Positions 22,569 to 35,100 of a stretch of 64,000 nucleotides of DNA are shown piece after piece. The notes under the pieces are model-generated. The model was not told where the DNA came from. It did not search any database and was given only the letters and a program-made list of their open reading frames with translations. The stretch lies in NCBI GenBank assembly GCA_022113835.1, contig JAILWY010000007.1:997001-1061000 (forward strand), given 5' to 3'. Position numbers and translations under genes: made by a program. The stretch's first letter is position 1; each line of letters starts with the position of its first letter. Origin of the DNA: Atopsyche davidsoni. Lineage: Eukaryota > Arthropoda > Insecta > Trichoptera > Hydrobiosidae.

Positions 22569-25500
22569 GTCAGTGTTAAAGATCATTGGTGCAGTGTTTA
22601 GCCTGTTCGTGTTACCAAGTTCTTGAATTGTCCACGGCTTGGATTTCTTATGGTTTTATTTGATAATTCAAGAAATATTGTAAATTGCTGTAACTATAAT
22701 ACTTTCAGTCATCGAAAATAATATTGATAATAACATGAAAATAACCAACGACAAAGAAAAAATAATACTTAGCGTAGAAACATTCCATAACAAAAAAAGT
22801 TCCTGTTTCAATATGTCGACCTAACGTCAAGATTAATAAGTAATATTTCTAATCAATAGAAAACAAAGCCTATTTACAACATCTCGAGTCTTAAATTATA
22901 ATATAAATGATAATGTATATACACTTACTGATAAATCTAGAAGAAATATTACCATTTAATTGATTAATATAATATTTCGTTTGAAATAAAACAATTTATT
23001 CTTATGTAAACCAAAAATTATTTGTAATAAAACGGAGCTCGTTTTGCAGAGCTTTCGTTGTAACGATTCTTCTAGAGTTAAATTCGTTTTAAAATACCTA
23101 AGAAAAGTTTTAATTGTGCATCGAAGTTTCCCCATTGAATGCCTGTCAGCAGACAAATCTTAAATATTACTAATTTAGTCATTTTATTAAGCAATGCAAG
23201 CGGCCGTCGCAGTTTATCTCTTAAGGCCTGGCGATGGCTCGGCAGCTGCCGACGCATGGAGACCTCTTTATGTTAATACTTGTAAAATGACTCAATTAAT
23301 GATGTAATTATTATATTGCCCGTGGGCCTAATACTTAATTTAAATTATTGAAAAAGTTCAAAAATGAGCGAGGAGCTGTGGCCAAATTTTGAACAGACTT
23401 TGTATTTGTAAAACTAAGCCTTATTTTGTTTTTTTCAGTGGTGCAATTTTATTCATAAGTGGAGTATTTTTCAATTAGTCAAAATGAAACTCTTAGTTTT
23501 TTAGTTTTGACTGTTTAAATACTTGTGAATTCATCCGTGATAAAAACATATACCAACTTATTGATAGTCTATGCACTAAAGTAGATTTAAGTAAATCACC
23601 TATGATTGATATCATTGACCACTTTTAATTTTATGATTTTACGATTGCTAAGGTTGTAAAATCACAAACATTACTCTGATTACAACTGTTTTAGTGAACG
23701 ACTCCGAATAGTACGGTTTTGGCTTGGCTTTTACAAAGTTAGATTCTCAACGTAATAAGGCCACTGGAATAAGAACTGAGAGGTATTCTTAATAACTGTA
23801 AATAGTACTTAAAACATATTTTTTATGATAGTCCTAGTAAATGTGCAAAATAGAAAGAATAAACATAAATGAAACGATCGAGGCTTAGACTAGTTTGTAA
23901 GAATACTGAATAAGTGCAATATTGGTGATGTTTATAAAATGTATATTGATAATGGCCAGCGGTCAACTGGACTTAAAGCTTTTGTGTTCTCCAATTTTAC
24001 TACTTATATTTTTATTTTCATTTGCAATCAGCTTTAGCTGATTATTGAGATTGATTTTATTTTTTTTAAATGTTTTATAATTTTTTACTAAAACTTGCAG
24101 GTTGTCAATACATTTTAATAAGTAAAAACACAGTTTCTCCCGAGCCACCTTTGATGCATCAAAATATTGAAAATTCCTCAATTCTTTGGATATATGCTGA
24201 TCAAACTATAAGTGAATAGTGAACAAAAATAATATGAGATTTTTTAATGGCTTTATATTGTCATACCATATAATAAAAACCAGGCTATGGCTTTGAAACA
24301 AATTTGATCTATGTGTTTTTAAGTTTCGGCAGCCGGTATTATTAGATGATTTAGTTTTTTGGATGTTGAGCTGCTTGAAGTTTTCTGTCGGACAAAAATA
24401 TCTGAGGAAAAACAGTTCAACAACCATGAAACATTTCTACATTTGATCTGTTTCGGTGAACGACTCGTCAAATGAGTGACTGTGCTTTTACTTATGGTGA
24501 CAGAGTAGATGGCTGGGAATTGTTTATGGAGTGAAGTTACGAGAAACGCACACTGTAAAAGAGTTTATACATATATGTATGTATATTAATATAAAAACTT
24601 CAAATAGCGTTGCTATCATACAAATACTATCCGGTGGACCCTGGCTGCAACTTTTCTTCTTCAAAACATGCTCCTATATCATTTCTCTCGCACATCTGTC
24701 ATCAAGAATCTCCCAACTGTCTACTCTAAGCATTATGCGTATCAACTGAGTTAAGTCTAGAGAAATGAAAAAACTAAACCCGTTTGTAAAACATATTTTT
24801 TGTTTTAATTTATCAATGAATGTCTGATCAGATAGACTCTCGCTATTACTGTTGCAATTCTAGTTTTTTAAAAAATGAAACTATATTTTTACTAATTATT
24901 CAAAGTTGATACAAATGTTTTCATATTATGTTACATTATCGTTTTCTTATACATGAAAAATATGTTCATATTACCAATCGCAATCTTTTATAACAAATAT
25001 TATGAATGCTTATGAATTTGTTTGAAAAACAGAAAACTTTTTTACTCTATTAGATTTTTAATTTTGATGGATCAAAACTAAAATAAAAAAACTTATGTGT
25101 CTCTTTCAAGCTCATAATAATATAGGGATGAGCTGAAAAGGCAATTGGACTAATGAAATAAACGACTAGTCTTCATTTTCTCCAGCTGATAGAATCAAAT
25201 GATAATTAAATATTATATAAAAGCACTAGTACTTTGGGATGACAACTATTGTTAATATCAAATAACACAGTATATTGTTTTAACAATTTGTGTATTCGCA
25301 CTTAAAAAAGTATTAAAAATAACCAGGCACATTTGAAATTTGTGAACAAATGTTTACTATTCTTTGAACAAATGGACTCTACGTATATGACCACCGTGAA
25401 TTATTTCAATGATAATTTAATGTACTACCCTTAACAGGGCGAATCAAATTGTAGTGGTTTTATGGTTGCCAGCAATTCAATAAAGGCTGAACCTATTTTT

Positions 25501-28500
25501 ACTTTCAATGGTTATGAAAGGATCTCTTTAAATCACACTTTTTTGTTTATATTACGAAGACTAGTTTCTACTTTGTGATCTCAAAATTAAATGTACTTAT
25601 TTGTATAAAAAATATTATTGTAAAACCATCTCAGGGAAGCACGGGTCAGAGCTATGAGCTGAACAATATGTTAATACACTTATACTCGTTGATATCAGTT
25701 AGACTGTATAAAAGAAAACTCGGAAGCACTCGTTACAGAACATCTCTAAAAACATTTTGAATTGTATGAATACTTTAAGCGTTTAAAAAAAAAGTACTAC
25801 CATTAAGAATCGAAAAGTAATTTAGTTATTAAAACAACAAATGTATTTCTATTTATTGTAAATTTGAAATAATGGCTTGTCATATTAGCAAAAATAAGAG
25901 TAGTTTAATTATTCGGCACAAATAAAAATTACCAGATCTGATTTTACTGATTTGATGCAAATTTCTAACTTCATAATGTGGAGATAGAATCAAAAATACG
26001 TAGCGCTCGTAAAATTATGCGACTAAGAACTACGGATAACTAGTAAAAATGATAACGACAATAACAAACCAAGCAATACTTTTAAAATTTTCAATGACGA
26101 ATTCAATTATACATACAAATATAAACACAAATATAAAATTCACATGACTAGCAGTATTGAATTTCCAGCGAAACTTGAAATATACTATTTTATGTCCTCT
26201 ATATATTTACGTCTGTGCTCATAGCTGTCCTGTGTGCGACCCCCTGAGAAGCAAATTCCTACATTAGAACAAAAAGATTCCGTTAATACTATTAATTCTC
26301 AAAAACGTTTAATAATTTGTAACGTTAAATAAATATTTTAATACTTTGGTTCTTTTCATTATATATGTAATAATATTGTAAAAACAACATGCATGAAAAT
26401 AAATTATCTTTATTTATTACCCTTTACGTTAGTAATTGTGAAATGCAGCTCGTCTGAATGTAAGAGCTATAAGTATGAAGTATATTTAGATTTAATTGTA
26501 TTTAAAACTTCAATATTAACACAATATAAATATTTACAAATCTACAAAATAATTTCAATGTCTCCCCCTAAAAACATTCCCATCAAAATTGCAGTCAACT
26601 AGAAGAATAAGAAAGAAAAAAACAAACAAATAAAGAAATATATATGTATATATACATATATTTATATTATTATATAATTGTTGTTATATTTTCATAATAA
26701 ACACAATTCTTAACAGGAAATAACTTATTTTCAATATAAAGTGCAGCTCAATAGAAATTTTAGTAAACACAACCTGCCGGACACAGGCAAAAGTATTAGG
26801 ATCGCAGAATGTATGAAGAGCTATTTGAAATTGAAAATGACCGTAGAAGTAAAACTTAGGTTTAGTATCAGGGCAGCAGAACGCTGCAGGAGGTAACTTT
26901 TTTTCAAATTTGTCAACCCAACTATGGAAATTGTGTATAAAATACCAGGATCGCAGACTGACTGAGGAGGTAAATATTTTTTTATTCAAGTAAGCCAAAT
27001 ACCTTAAAAAAATCATATTTTTAGTAGGAATTTGAAGATTTTTTCAATTCATGCCTTTATATCTAGGAACAGCTCCAGGATTACAGGACTTCCTTGCGAG
27101 ATGTTCTATTTTCATAATAAATACAATTCTTCACAGAAAATTACTCTTTTTCAATAGAAATTGCAGTTCATTATGACTTAGTAAACACAACCTGCCGAGC
27201 ACAGGCAAAAGTATTAGGATCACAGAATGTATGAAGAGATATTTGAAATTGAAAATGACCGTAGAAGTAAAACTTAGGTTTTGTATCAGGGCAGCAGAAC
27301 GCTGCAGGAGGTAACTTTTTTTCAAATTTGCCAACCCAACTACGGAAATTGTGTATAAAATACCAGGATCGCAGACTGACTGAGGAGGTAAATATTTTTT
27401 TATTCGAGTAAGCCAAATACCTTTAAAAAATCATATTTTTAGTAGGAATTTGAAGATTTTTTCAATTCATGCCTTTATAACTGGGAACAGCTTCAGGATT
27501 GCAGGACTTCCTTGCGAGATGTTTTATTTTCATAATAAACACAATTCATATTTTACATTTTTTATAATAACCAAATAAAAAAATCGAAATATTTCCATAT
27601 TTTATTTATTCATTATATATTATCTAATATTGGATAAACAGTAATACATTTGTTTTACACGTATACTACTAAATCGTAGAAAATATTTACAAAAATACAA
27701 AAGCCAATCACACAACTACCTTATAAAATTATCAAAACGTTTCACGAGAACGTCCAAGTTATTCAATCTTTAAAAATTTGCGCGTAGATTTCCAATTTAA
27801 AATAACCAATACAGTGATTCATTTTCAGTTTTCAAACTGCAACAGCCGATGTAATCATTATTGTTTTGTTAGTCTCTTTAAAGAATCCAAAAATGAATAA
27901 ACACATAAGTTATCATAGTATGAAGTCATTTTTAGGTCTTTAAAAATAAAAAGGTCGGTCCATAAAATTTGAGACGTCTTCGATGTGATCTTTAGCATTA
28001 ACAATATTATATGACTATCAAAAAACTTTGAGATTACGTTAACACTGCAAGGCCACATTTCCTGAACATTTTCATGCGAGATTAAGATATTTACTAATAA
28101 ATGTTTGGAGGTGAGTATTATTGGAAAAATATTGCTTAACACTTAGTTTAAGTAAATAGCTGGTCGATAAGGTGTAATAGATCAAAATGACAGGGTTCAT
28201 AACGTCACTTATTATCTAAAAAAAAGCTATTCGTATTAGAAGATTCTATGAAAAATCTGAATGTATTATATTCTACATACAACTAGGTCCTACTTTATTC
28301 TGTTAATATTACAAGAAAATTATCTTAGTACTCGGGTAACATAGATTAAGTTAGAACCCTGTCATTATAAATAAAGTTCTTACTAGGTATTCTTGAAATT
28401 TTGCGATCAGAATTGATTTGTCAGTAAAATATCCGCTCTAATGGGTTTTATTGATTTGAGGAAATCGTAAAAAAATTGTTCAATTATGTAATATCAAATC

Positions 28501-31500
28501 CTTCTCATAAATACACAACTTCAAACCAAAATCAAAATATTTGATAAAACCATATAAGCAATTCATTACGTTATTATTCCAGGTTCATTATGTATCGGAA
28601 GGGCAAAACTATAAAAAAATTAATTAGTCAGATATCAAAATGATTTGAACATAAAATTAAAATAAATAGTGAAAACCCAAATCATGTCATTAACTGAAGT
28701 TGTTACTGTTTTTAATTTTATGATTTTACAGCTTTTACAATGTCAAAGCAGAAAAACCGTAAAATAAAAAGTAGGGTTGGTCCCTATTTGAAACGGGTGG
28801 TTTATTTATATTAACTCGGTGACTCAATTATGTAATTTGATTAAACGAACATCAGAAAATAATCTGTCTAATGCTACGGAAATGCTCAATGGATTACAAT
28901 GACATATAAACATCTTATTTTATAAATATTTTAAATTCCTTCACACTTGCAAACATTAATAAAATAAAATTTCAATTCCACACTATTGAGAAATAATTCC
29001 ATTGTGTATTCAATAATAAAAACATTATCATCAATCAATCATCAACAATAAAATTCACATTCTCTCATTGTAACTTATCAAAATGTTAATTATAGCTTTA
29101 GTGATAATTTATCTTTAAAATCCACAATTTCTATTCATATCTGCTATGATCGATGTTTTCGCCGGTACACAAAAACTTTACGTTAATTTAAAACCAAAGT
29201 TATCAATTGGAAACAAATATCTAATTTCTCCAACCGTCTATTTGGCTACAACTTTCTATGAATAGAGATATACAGAGACTATATTACAGGCTAAGTCTAC
29301 AAAGCAAATTGTATTTAAAATTGCAAACCATTCGAGTAGCTATCACATCAAAGCCTTTGCTAATCATGTTGACATCTAAAACCCATAGCAAAGCATATTT
29401 GACACCACTCTATCAAACACGCTCTCATGGTCTACAGAAATTGGACACGCTACTTTTTCATTGTGTTTCACATTCTTAATTTATACTATTTCCATGTTTT
29501 ACATTGGTAGGAATTTGTTGAATTCGTCTACATTAAAGTCAGAATATTTAATATTAAACCTAGGAGTAGGAGAAATATGAGAAAAATTACCTATCGTCAC
29601 ATAGAAATGCGTCACATATATTTTAAATTATAGGCTATGTTAAATTGAAAGATTCTTTTGACGTATTGTAAATTACACTGTTTTCTTGATTCAGTTTGTA
29701 TAAATACACATTATAATATATATTTCATATTCACTAGACATTCAACACTATATTAATGAGAAAACTATAATAGAATTTAAAAGAAAAACGAAATGAGACC
29801 ACAAGAGAAAAGAAAAAACAACGGAAGATTGAAATTCTTAGTTAATCACGATATCTCAAATGCTTCAGTAAAATAATTGATTACAACCTTTAATGTATTG
29901 CTTAACCTCAAAAAAAATTATCTTGTGATATTTCACAATAACACTGACAATTTCACACAACAACTGACAACTCTTGAATCATTATCTGTCCTCTTGTGGA
30001 ATTTATTTAATTTCTAAGAAAAAATTGTGTGATAATACAGATCTTTGTGGTACCATTGTTTTCAAGACTTAGTATATACATTCTGTCATACTAATAATTG
30101 CTACATGTGGTTTAGCTACACTCAATGTATACCAAGTATAAACTATTCGTAGCATTTATTAGTAAGATGGACTCTTTTTTATCATCACATGTTAAACCTC
30201 ACTCCTATGCATGTGAAATTTTTAAGGCGGCTTAATATATTTAGCATTATTTTATCTAATTGATAGTACATTTATATGGCGTGGACACGAATCACTACTT
30301 GACCGTGTTGACATACTAATATTTCTATATATTAACTATCTCATTCTACCGTTCAATGACAATGTATCTCCACACAATATATTAATATCAAAAGATTAAT
30401 TTATTACACATGAATAGTTAGTTAAATTTAATACATTGTTCCAAAATTAGCTATACAAGATTCAGTCACAAATATCAATTAAAAATTTCTTTGAATCGCT
30501 AAAATTCGTAAACTCTAAAATATTATTATAATAATCTAGAATAAATAACATTAAAATATTAGTTTAGTGCTAATTAATACAGGTAATATAAAATTTGGAA
30601 ACGAGTTTGAAAATAGACGTAGCGGAGATCTTTTCATGATGGTCGTTGATTATGGTTAGCAATTTAACCTGCAAATGTATTTCAAACACATCTCCAAGTA
30701 CAAATAAGCTTTTAAGCAAAAACTAGCGCCAATATAGGTGTAATATTTAAAGTCAAATGGTAGTATATAATATTTAGTAATAAGCATATTCTTCAAATAA
30801 ATTAGTCGTAATATTCACACATTCCATAGAAAAAAAAACATACAAATCCTAAAGACAACAAAAACAATATGGCAAAAATATATTTTGAATAAAAATACAA
30901 TAATAAATATAAATAGCATAGACGACACGAAAAGAGTTAATTTCTGGATGTTAAGCAGTCAAGTATTTTTTTCAGTTTTTCCAGTACTGATGTCATTTTT
31001 AAATAATAAATAAAGATATCAAAATTTAGAGATAAATTAAGAGCAAACTAGGAAAAATCCAATATTAATATATTTACGGCAAAAAACTAAAAGTATTTTA
31101 TTACTTCAGAAATATTGAATATATATTAAAAAATCATCATTCGAAGTAGACACCATCAAAGAGAAAGCAAAACTGAGATTCTGGAAAATGCAACGGGAAA
31201 ACCCATGTCTATTGTAGAGAGTGAAAAGAAGTAAGAATGAGGAGACGCTTGACCGATGGTTTATAATATAATGTGTCTGCATTCTTTTGGTATGGCCTAT
31301 GGTAAATAGTACAAATTTTAAGCTCTTTATAAAAAATATATATGCAAAAGAGATCCACAAAAAATATTTATTATCTAAATATTTATGTATGCCTCAGTAA
31401 ATTATTGAATTATTTAATGGTTTACTTTTGTATGTGAACATTTAAAAAAAATTAGATTACATCTTCATATAAATCTCTTGTAAAAAATAATTGTTTAGTT

Positions 31501-31735
31501 TCTGGGAGATTGGAGGAACATCTGTGTTTATAATAGTCAATTCCATTTAACCAAATCTCTTTGTTTTAACAAATAAACAAAAATATACTAAATAATTTTA
31601 AACAAGTTTTAAGTTTAGTATAGTTTTTGAATAATTTAGTTTTGTTAAAAAAGTTACTTCCAATTAACATACAAAATTAATATTTCTATCACAAACATGA
31701 TTCATTCCTCGACTGAACTAAACGATTTCAATAAT

Positions 31736-31766
<31 letters not shown>

Positions 31767-31806
31767 TACAACAAGACTCAATAAGAGATGATATGACGCA
31801 GACAGG
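22569..31806. other. AT-rich region between the convergent Vsx and DAAM 3' ends
   Basis: About 9.2 kb of uniformly AT-rich DNA with no convincing coding frame. No copies of the hAT or foldback families found elsewhere in the window were seen. It includes one tandem duplication (26691-27545) and a short (TA)n at 31737-31760. The DAAM 3'UTR must occupy the right end; how far either UTR extends is unknown. Confidence 0.6.
26691..27545. repeat. Tandem duplication, period about 420 bp
   Basis: TTCATAATAAACACAATTC-type starts lie at 26691, 27111 and 27529. Two near-identical full units share TGCCGGACACAGGCAAAAGT-like and CTGCAGGAGGTAACTTTTTT sequence, with a partial third at the right end. The similar open frames on the - strand reflect duplication and not a gene family. 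Confidence 0.93.
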
Positions 31807-32160
31807 TTAATTTCTGCCGCCTACTTGTGCACGCTCCCTAGAGTCTTCCCTGCCGAGGCCTCGGGGAGGAGAATCCCGACCCTTTTGCCCCGGCTTGGAG
31901 CCCTTGCGAGCCCTCTTGAACTTGGCCATATCCTCACCGAACACGTCTCCCGTTCTTAAAGCGGAGATCAGGTCATCAAACTCTCCCTTGGCTTGCCCAT
32001 TGGCATGGGTAGCATCGTGCTTGGAGTCTCCATTCATCTGTGCTGCGCTGCCGTTGGCTGATCCATTGGCATGGTTGGAAGATTTAGAAAGGCCGAGAGA
32101 CTTGGACACAGATGATAAAAGACTGGAGGCTTGCTTGCGCTCCATCGTACGCTTCTTCAA
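31807..32160 (-). CDS. DAAM: DAAM terminal exon: DAD autoregulatory domain and stop
   Basis: 117 codons and TAA at 31809-31807. The autoinhibitory DAD is [20 protein letters not shown] followed by basic KFKRARKG. Upstream of it is a linker with several HANG/ANGS/NG motifs, absent from vertebrate DAAM as far as I recall. The tail after the DAD is Arg/Gly/Ser-rich and ends VGGRN. A candidate polyadenylation signal on this strand (TTTATT on +) lies at 31367-31372, about 440 bp past the stop. Confidence 0.96.
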   Translation of the reverse strand: MKKRTMERKQASSLLSSVSKSLGLSKSSNHANGSANGSAAQMNGDSKHDATHANGQAKGEFDDLISALRTGDVFGEDMAKFKRARKGSKPGQKGRDSPPRGLGREDSRERAQVGGRN

Positions 32161-35100
32161 CTGGAAACATAAACACATGTTTTTATGTACAAAAATCACA
32201 ATCTTCGTTTCAAAATAAACATATGTAATAAAAAAAAATACAATACCTCTTGCTCCTGCTTCAAACGCTTCTCGTCGTCTTCTTGTCTCCTCCGTGCAGC
32301 CTGGTTCTCAGCCTGGGCCTCAGAAAGGGAGGTCAGGAAAGCTTCCAAGGCTCCAAAGAACTCCTCAGGCTGGCTTGTAGCCGCATCTTCTCCAAAGAGA
32401 CGCACCGCTCCCTCAAATCGGGACTTCATGTCCTGCAATATTTAAAAGAATTAAAAAAAGTCCTTTCATAAATACATTATTTTCATTTTCAACTAAACCT
32501 GTTCTAGTAAACTACTAAAGATTGAAAGAGATAAAGACTCATGCAAGTCTTCATGAAGACCCTTATAGACTTAGAAGAAAGTCTAAAACCACTTACTTAA
32601 ATTGCAAGCTAAAGGACTACAAAGCTATATCTTATGGTATAATAGGACATTAAACAATTTATTCAATTTTACCTAATAATCAAATATAATGTTTTGTTTT
32701 CAATGAACTGTTATTTCTACAAAAAAAATGTATTTTTAATAATATTTAAGAGAAAATCGGGGTTTGCATAGAGCTTCAAAAAAGTCAAATTGATTCACTC
32801 AAATGAATCCATTGAATAAAAACAAAACTATAAAAGAAAACAAAGACTTAGATTAAAGATGTGAAGAGCAAACATCAACTGACCTGGAACTGATCCTCGA
32901 GCTCGGTGAACTTGCTGTTGGCGTGCGTGTAGAAGTCTTCCATGACAGGCAGGAAGGCATCATGGGGAGCTGAGGGCCCAGCGCTACGCTGGTAGTCCAT
33001 CTCGCGGCGGATGTCTCCCAGGCCCACTCGCAAGGTTGCCATGTCCTTCTCCAGCTGTCCCAGGGAAACCTTGGATGCTTCGCGGCAATGCGGAAGATCC
33101 TCTTCAAGCAGGAGCACATCCTTGAACTATTGAAATTTCATCAATTAATATATGTAAATTTATTTATTGTAATTCAAAAAATCATGTTTTATGTATATTT
33201 TAAATATTTTTAACAGAAAGTATTCGGTGGAACTCTATTATAATATTTATAAAAGTATGACAATAGTCATATAAACAATAGACGATACTGAGATGTGTGC
33301 TTTCTTCAACCATTTCACGTAGAGTATTAAAATGAAAAATTTGAAACAATCACAATTTGATGCAAATGACTTGATTAGAGTATGTTGTTACCTTGGACTC
33401 CAGGACCTGCACGAGGTAGTGCAAGAGAGTGGTGTTACGAGCCTGGCTTGACTTTGTGTCAGCCAGTCGATTGAGGGACGCCAAACGGAAGCCTGATGCA
33501 TTTCCACGAGCTCCCCTGAATAGACCAAAGTTAAAATCATTATTTTTAATTCATACAGCATAATATATACAGAAATTTATTTTAACACAGCTGCAGATAT
33601 TTTTGTATATTGGAGTCATTTTGGAGACAATTGGGCAAATGTATAGCTTGTTGTGAATAAATTTCTGACAATATCCATATTCCCTTACTTCCTCTTCTAT
33701 GTTCTCCAAGAAGGCAATATTTCAACTAATATACGGTAAACATCACAACTGTACCAAGTTTTTACCTGTTCATGTAGTTTCCAAGAGCCAGCACGATCTC
33801 CAGTAGACGCCTGAGCCGGCGACTGCGTGCGACTTGGCGAGAGGCACGCAGAACGGCAGCCGTGCGTGCCGCAGTCTCAGCTGAGCTGCCACCCCAGCGC
33901 TTCTTGAACAGCAGTGACCGTACACGCTCACGGTAATGAGGGATTCTGCACAATAGCATAAATTATTATTTTTTTTAAAATCACTGATTTTATAGAAAAG
34001 GCAAATATGCTTAAGATGTAGTTAAAACAAGATATTATTTTATTTGTAGATTCTTGTAATCATTGGTTACTAAAGATAAAGATTGGATATCAAACTTCAT
34101 ATTCTGACTAACACTGGTCACTTCAAGTAAAGATAGCCTCAGTTCTCTAATCGTGACAAAAAGTCAAAACATCAAAATCACAAGGAAAAAACATGAACAC
34201 TCAAGAATTATCAATCTATTTTATAAAACAAAACTGTTACACATTGAAGAAAATAAAATCTGAATTTGACAACTCCTTCTGCAAACTCAAGTAGCTAAAA
34301 ATAATCTTAGTACAAAATAGGCTCATGACAATAATTTCCATCTGACTGAAAGCACTCGATTTTCTTGCAAGAATTCGTGATATAGTCTTGATATAATTCA
34401 TGAGGGGGCTAGCACAGAAAGTTACTTGTATTTACACACTGAGGACTTCTGCTTTCAAGTGGCATTGTTGCCTGTACTGAAAAATGCTAGCAACATTGTG
34501 ATACAAATTATTTTATAAAAAATAAACTCACATGGATAAAATGCTCACATAAGTCCCTAATAAAAATTAGGGGAGCTTAATAAAATTATTCAAGAGTTTT
34601 TATCAACTGGAAAAACATATTTATAAATAAAAATAAATAAATTGTTTTCTTTATATTCTATCCTTTCAAATCTACCAAATAGTTTATTTGTTCTATGCTT
34701 GGTTAATTTTTACCAGATAATAGTATAAAAACAATTTTTTTTTGACATAATTAAGATTTGACAAAAATATTAAAATAAAAAAATTGAGTGAGAAATTGAC
34801 GCACTTGGAGATTTCATAAAGGAATCTGTCGGCTCTTGCCAGGCTGTCCAGCTCATCCTGGTGCTCCTCCAGCAGGGCCGCCTCCTCGGCGCTGGGGGTA
34901 AACTTCAACAACTGCTCCACCATGTCGATGGGCAACTGCTCTCCGCTGTCCATCGAGAGGATCGCTCTGAAAGAAGAAATTATATCTATTGTAGTTATTC
35001 TGTCACAAAAACGAAAAGGTTACTTCTAACTTTTACTTGGACAGTAAGAACTTTCTTGACTATCAAGTCAAGTTTGACAATACTTTTATAAGCAGAGAGA

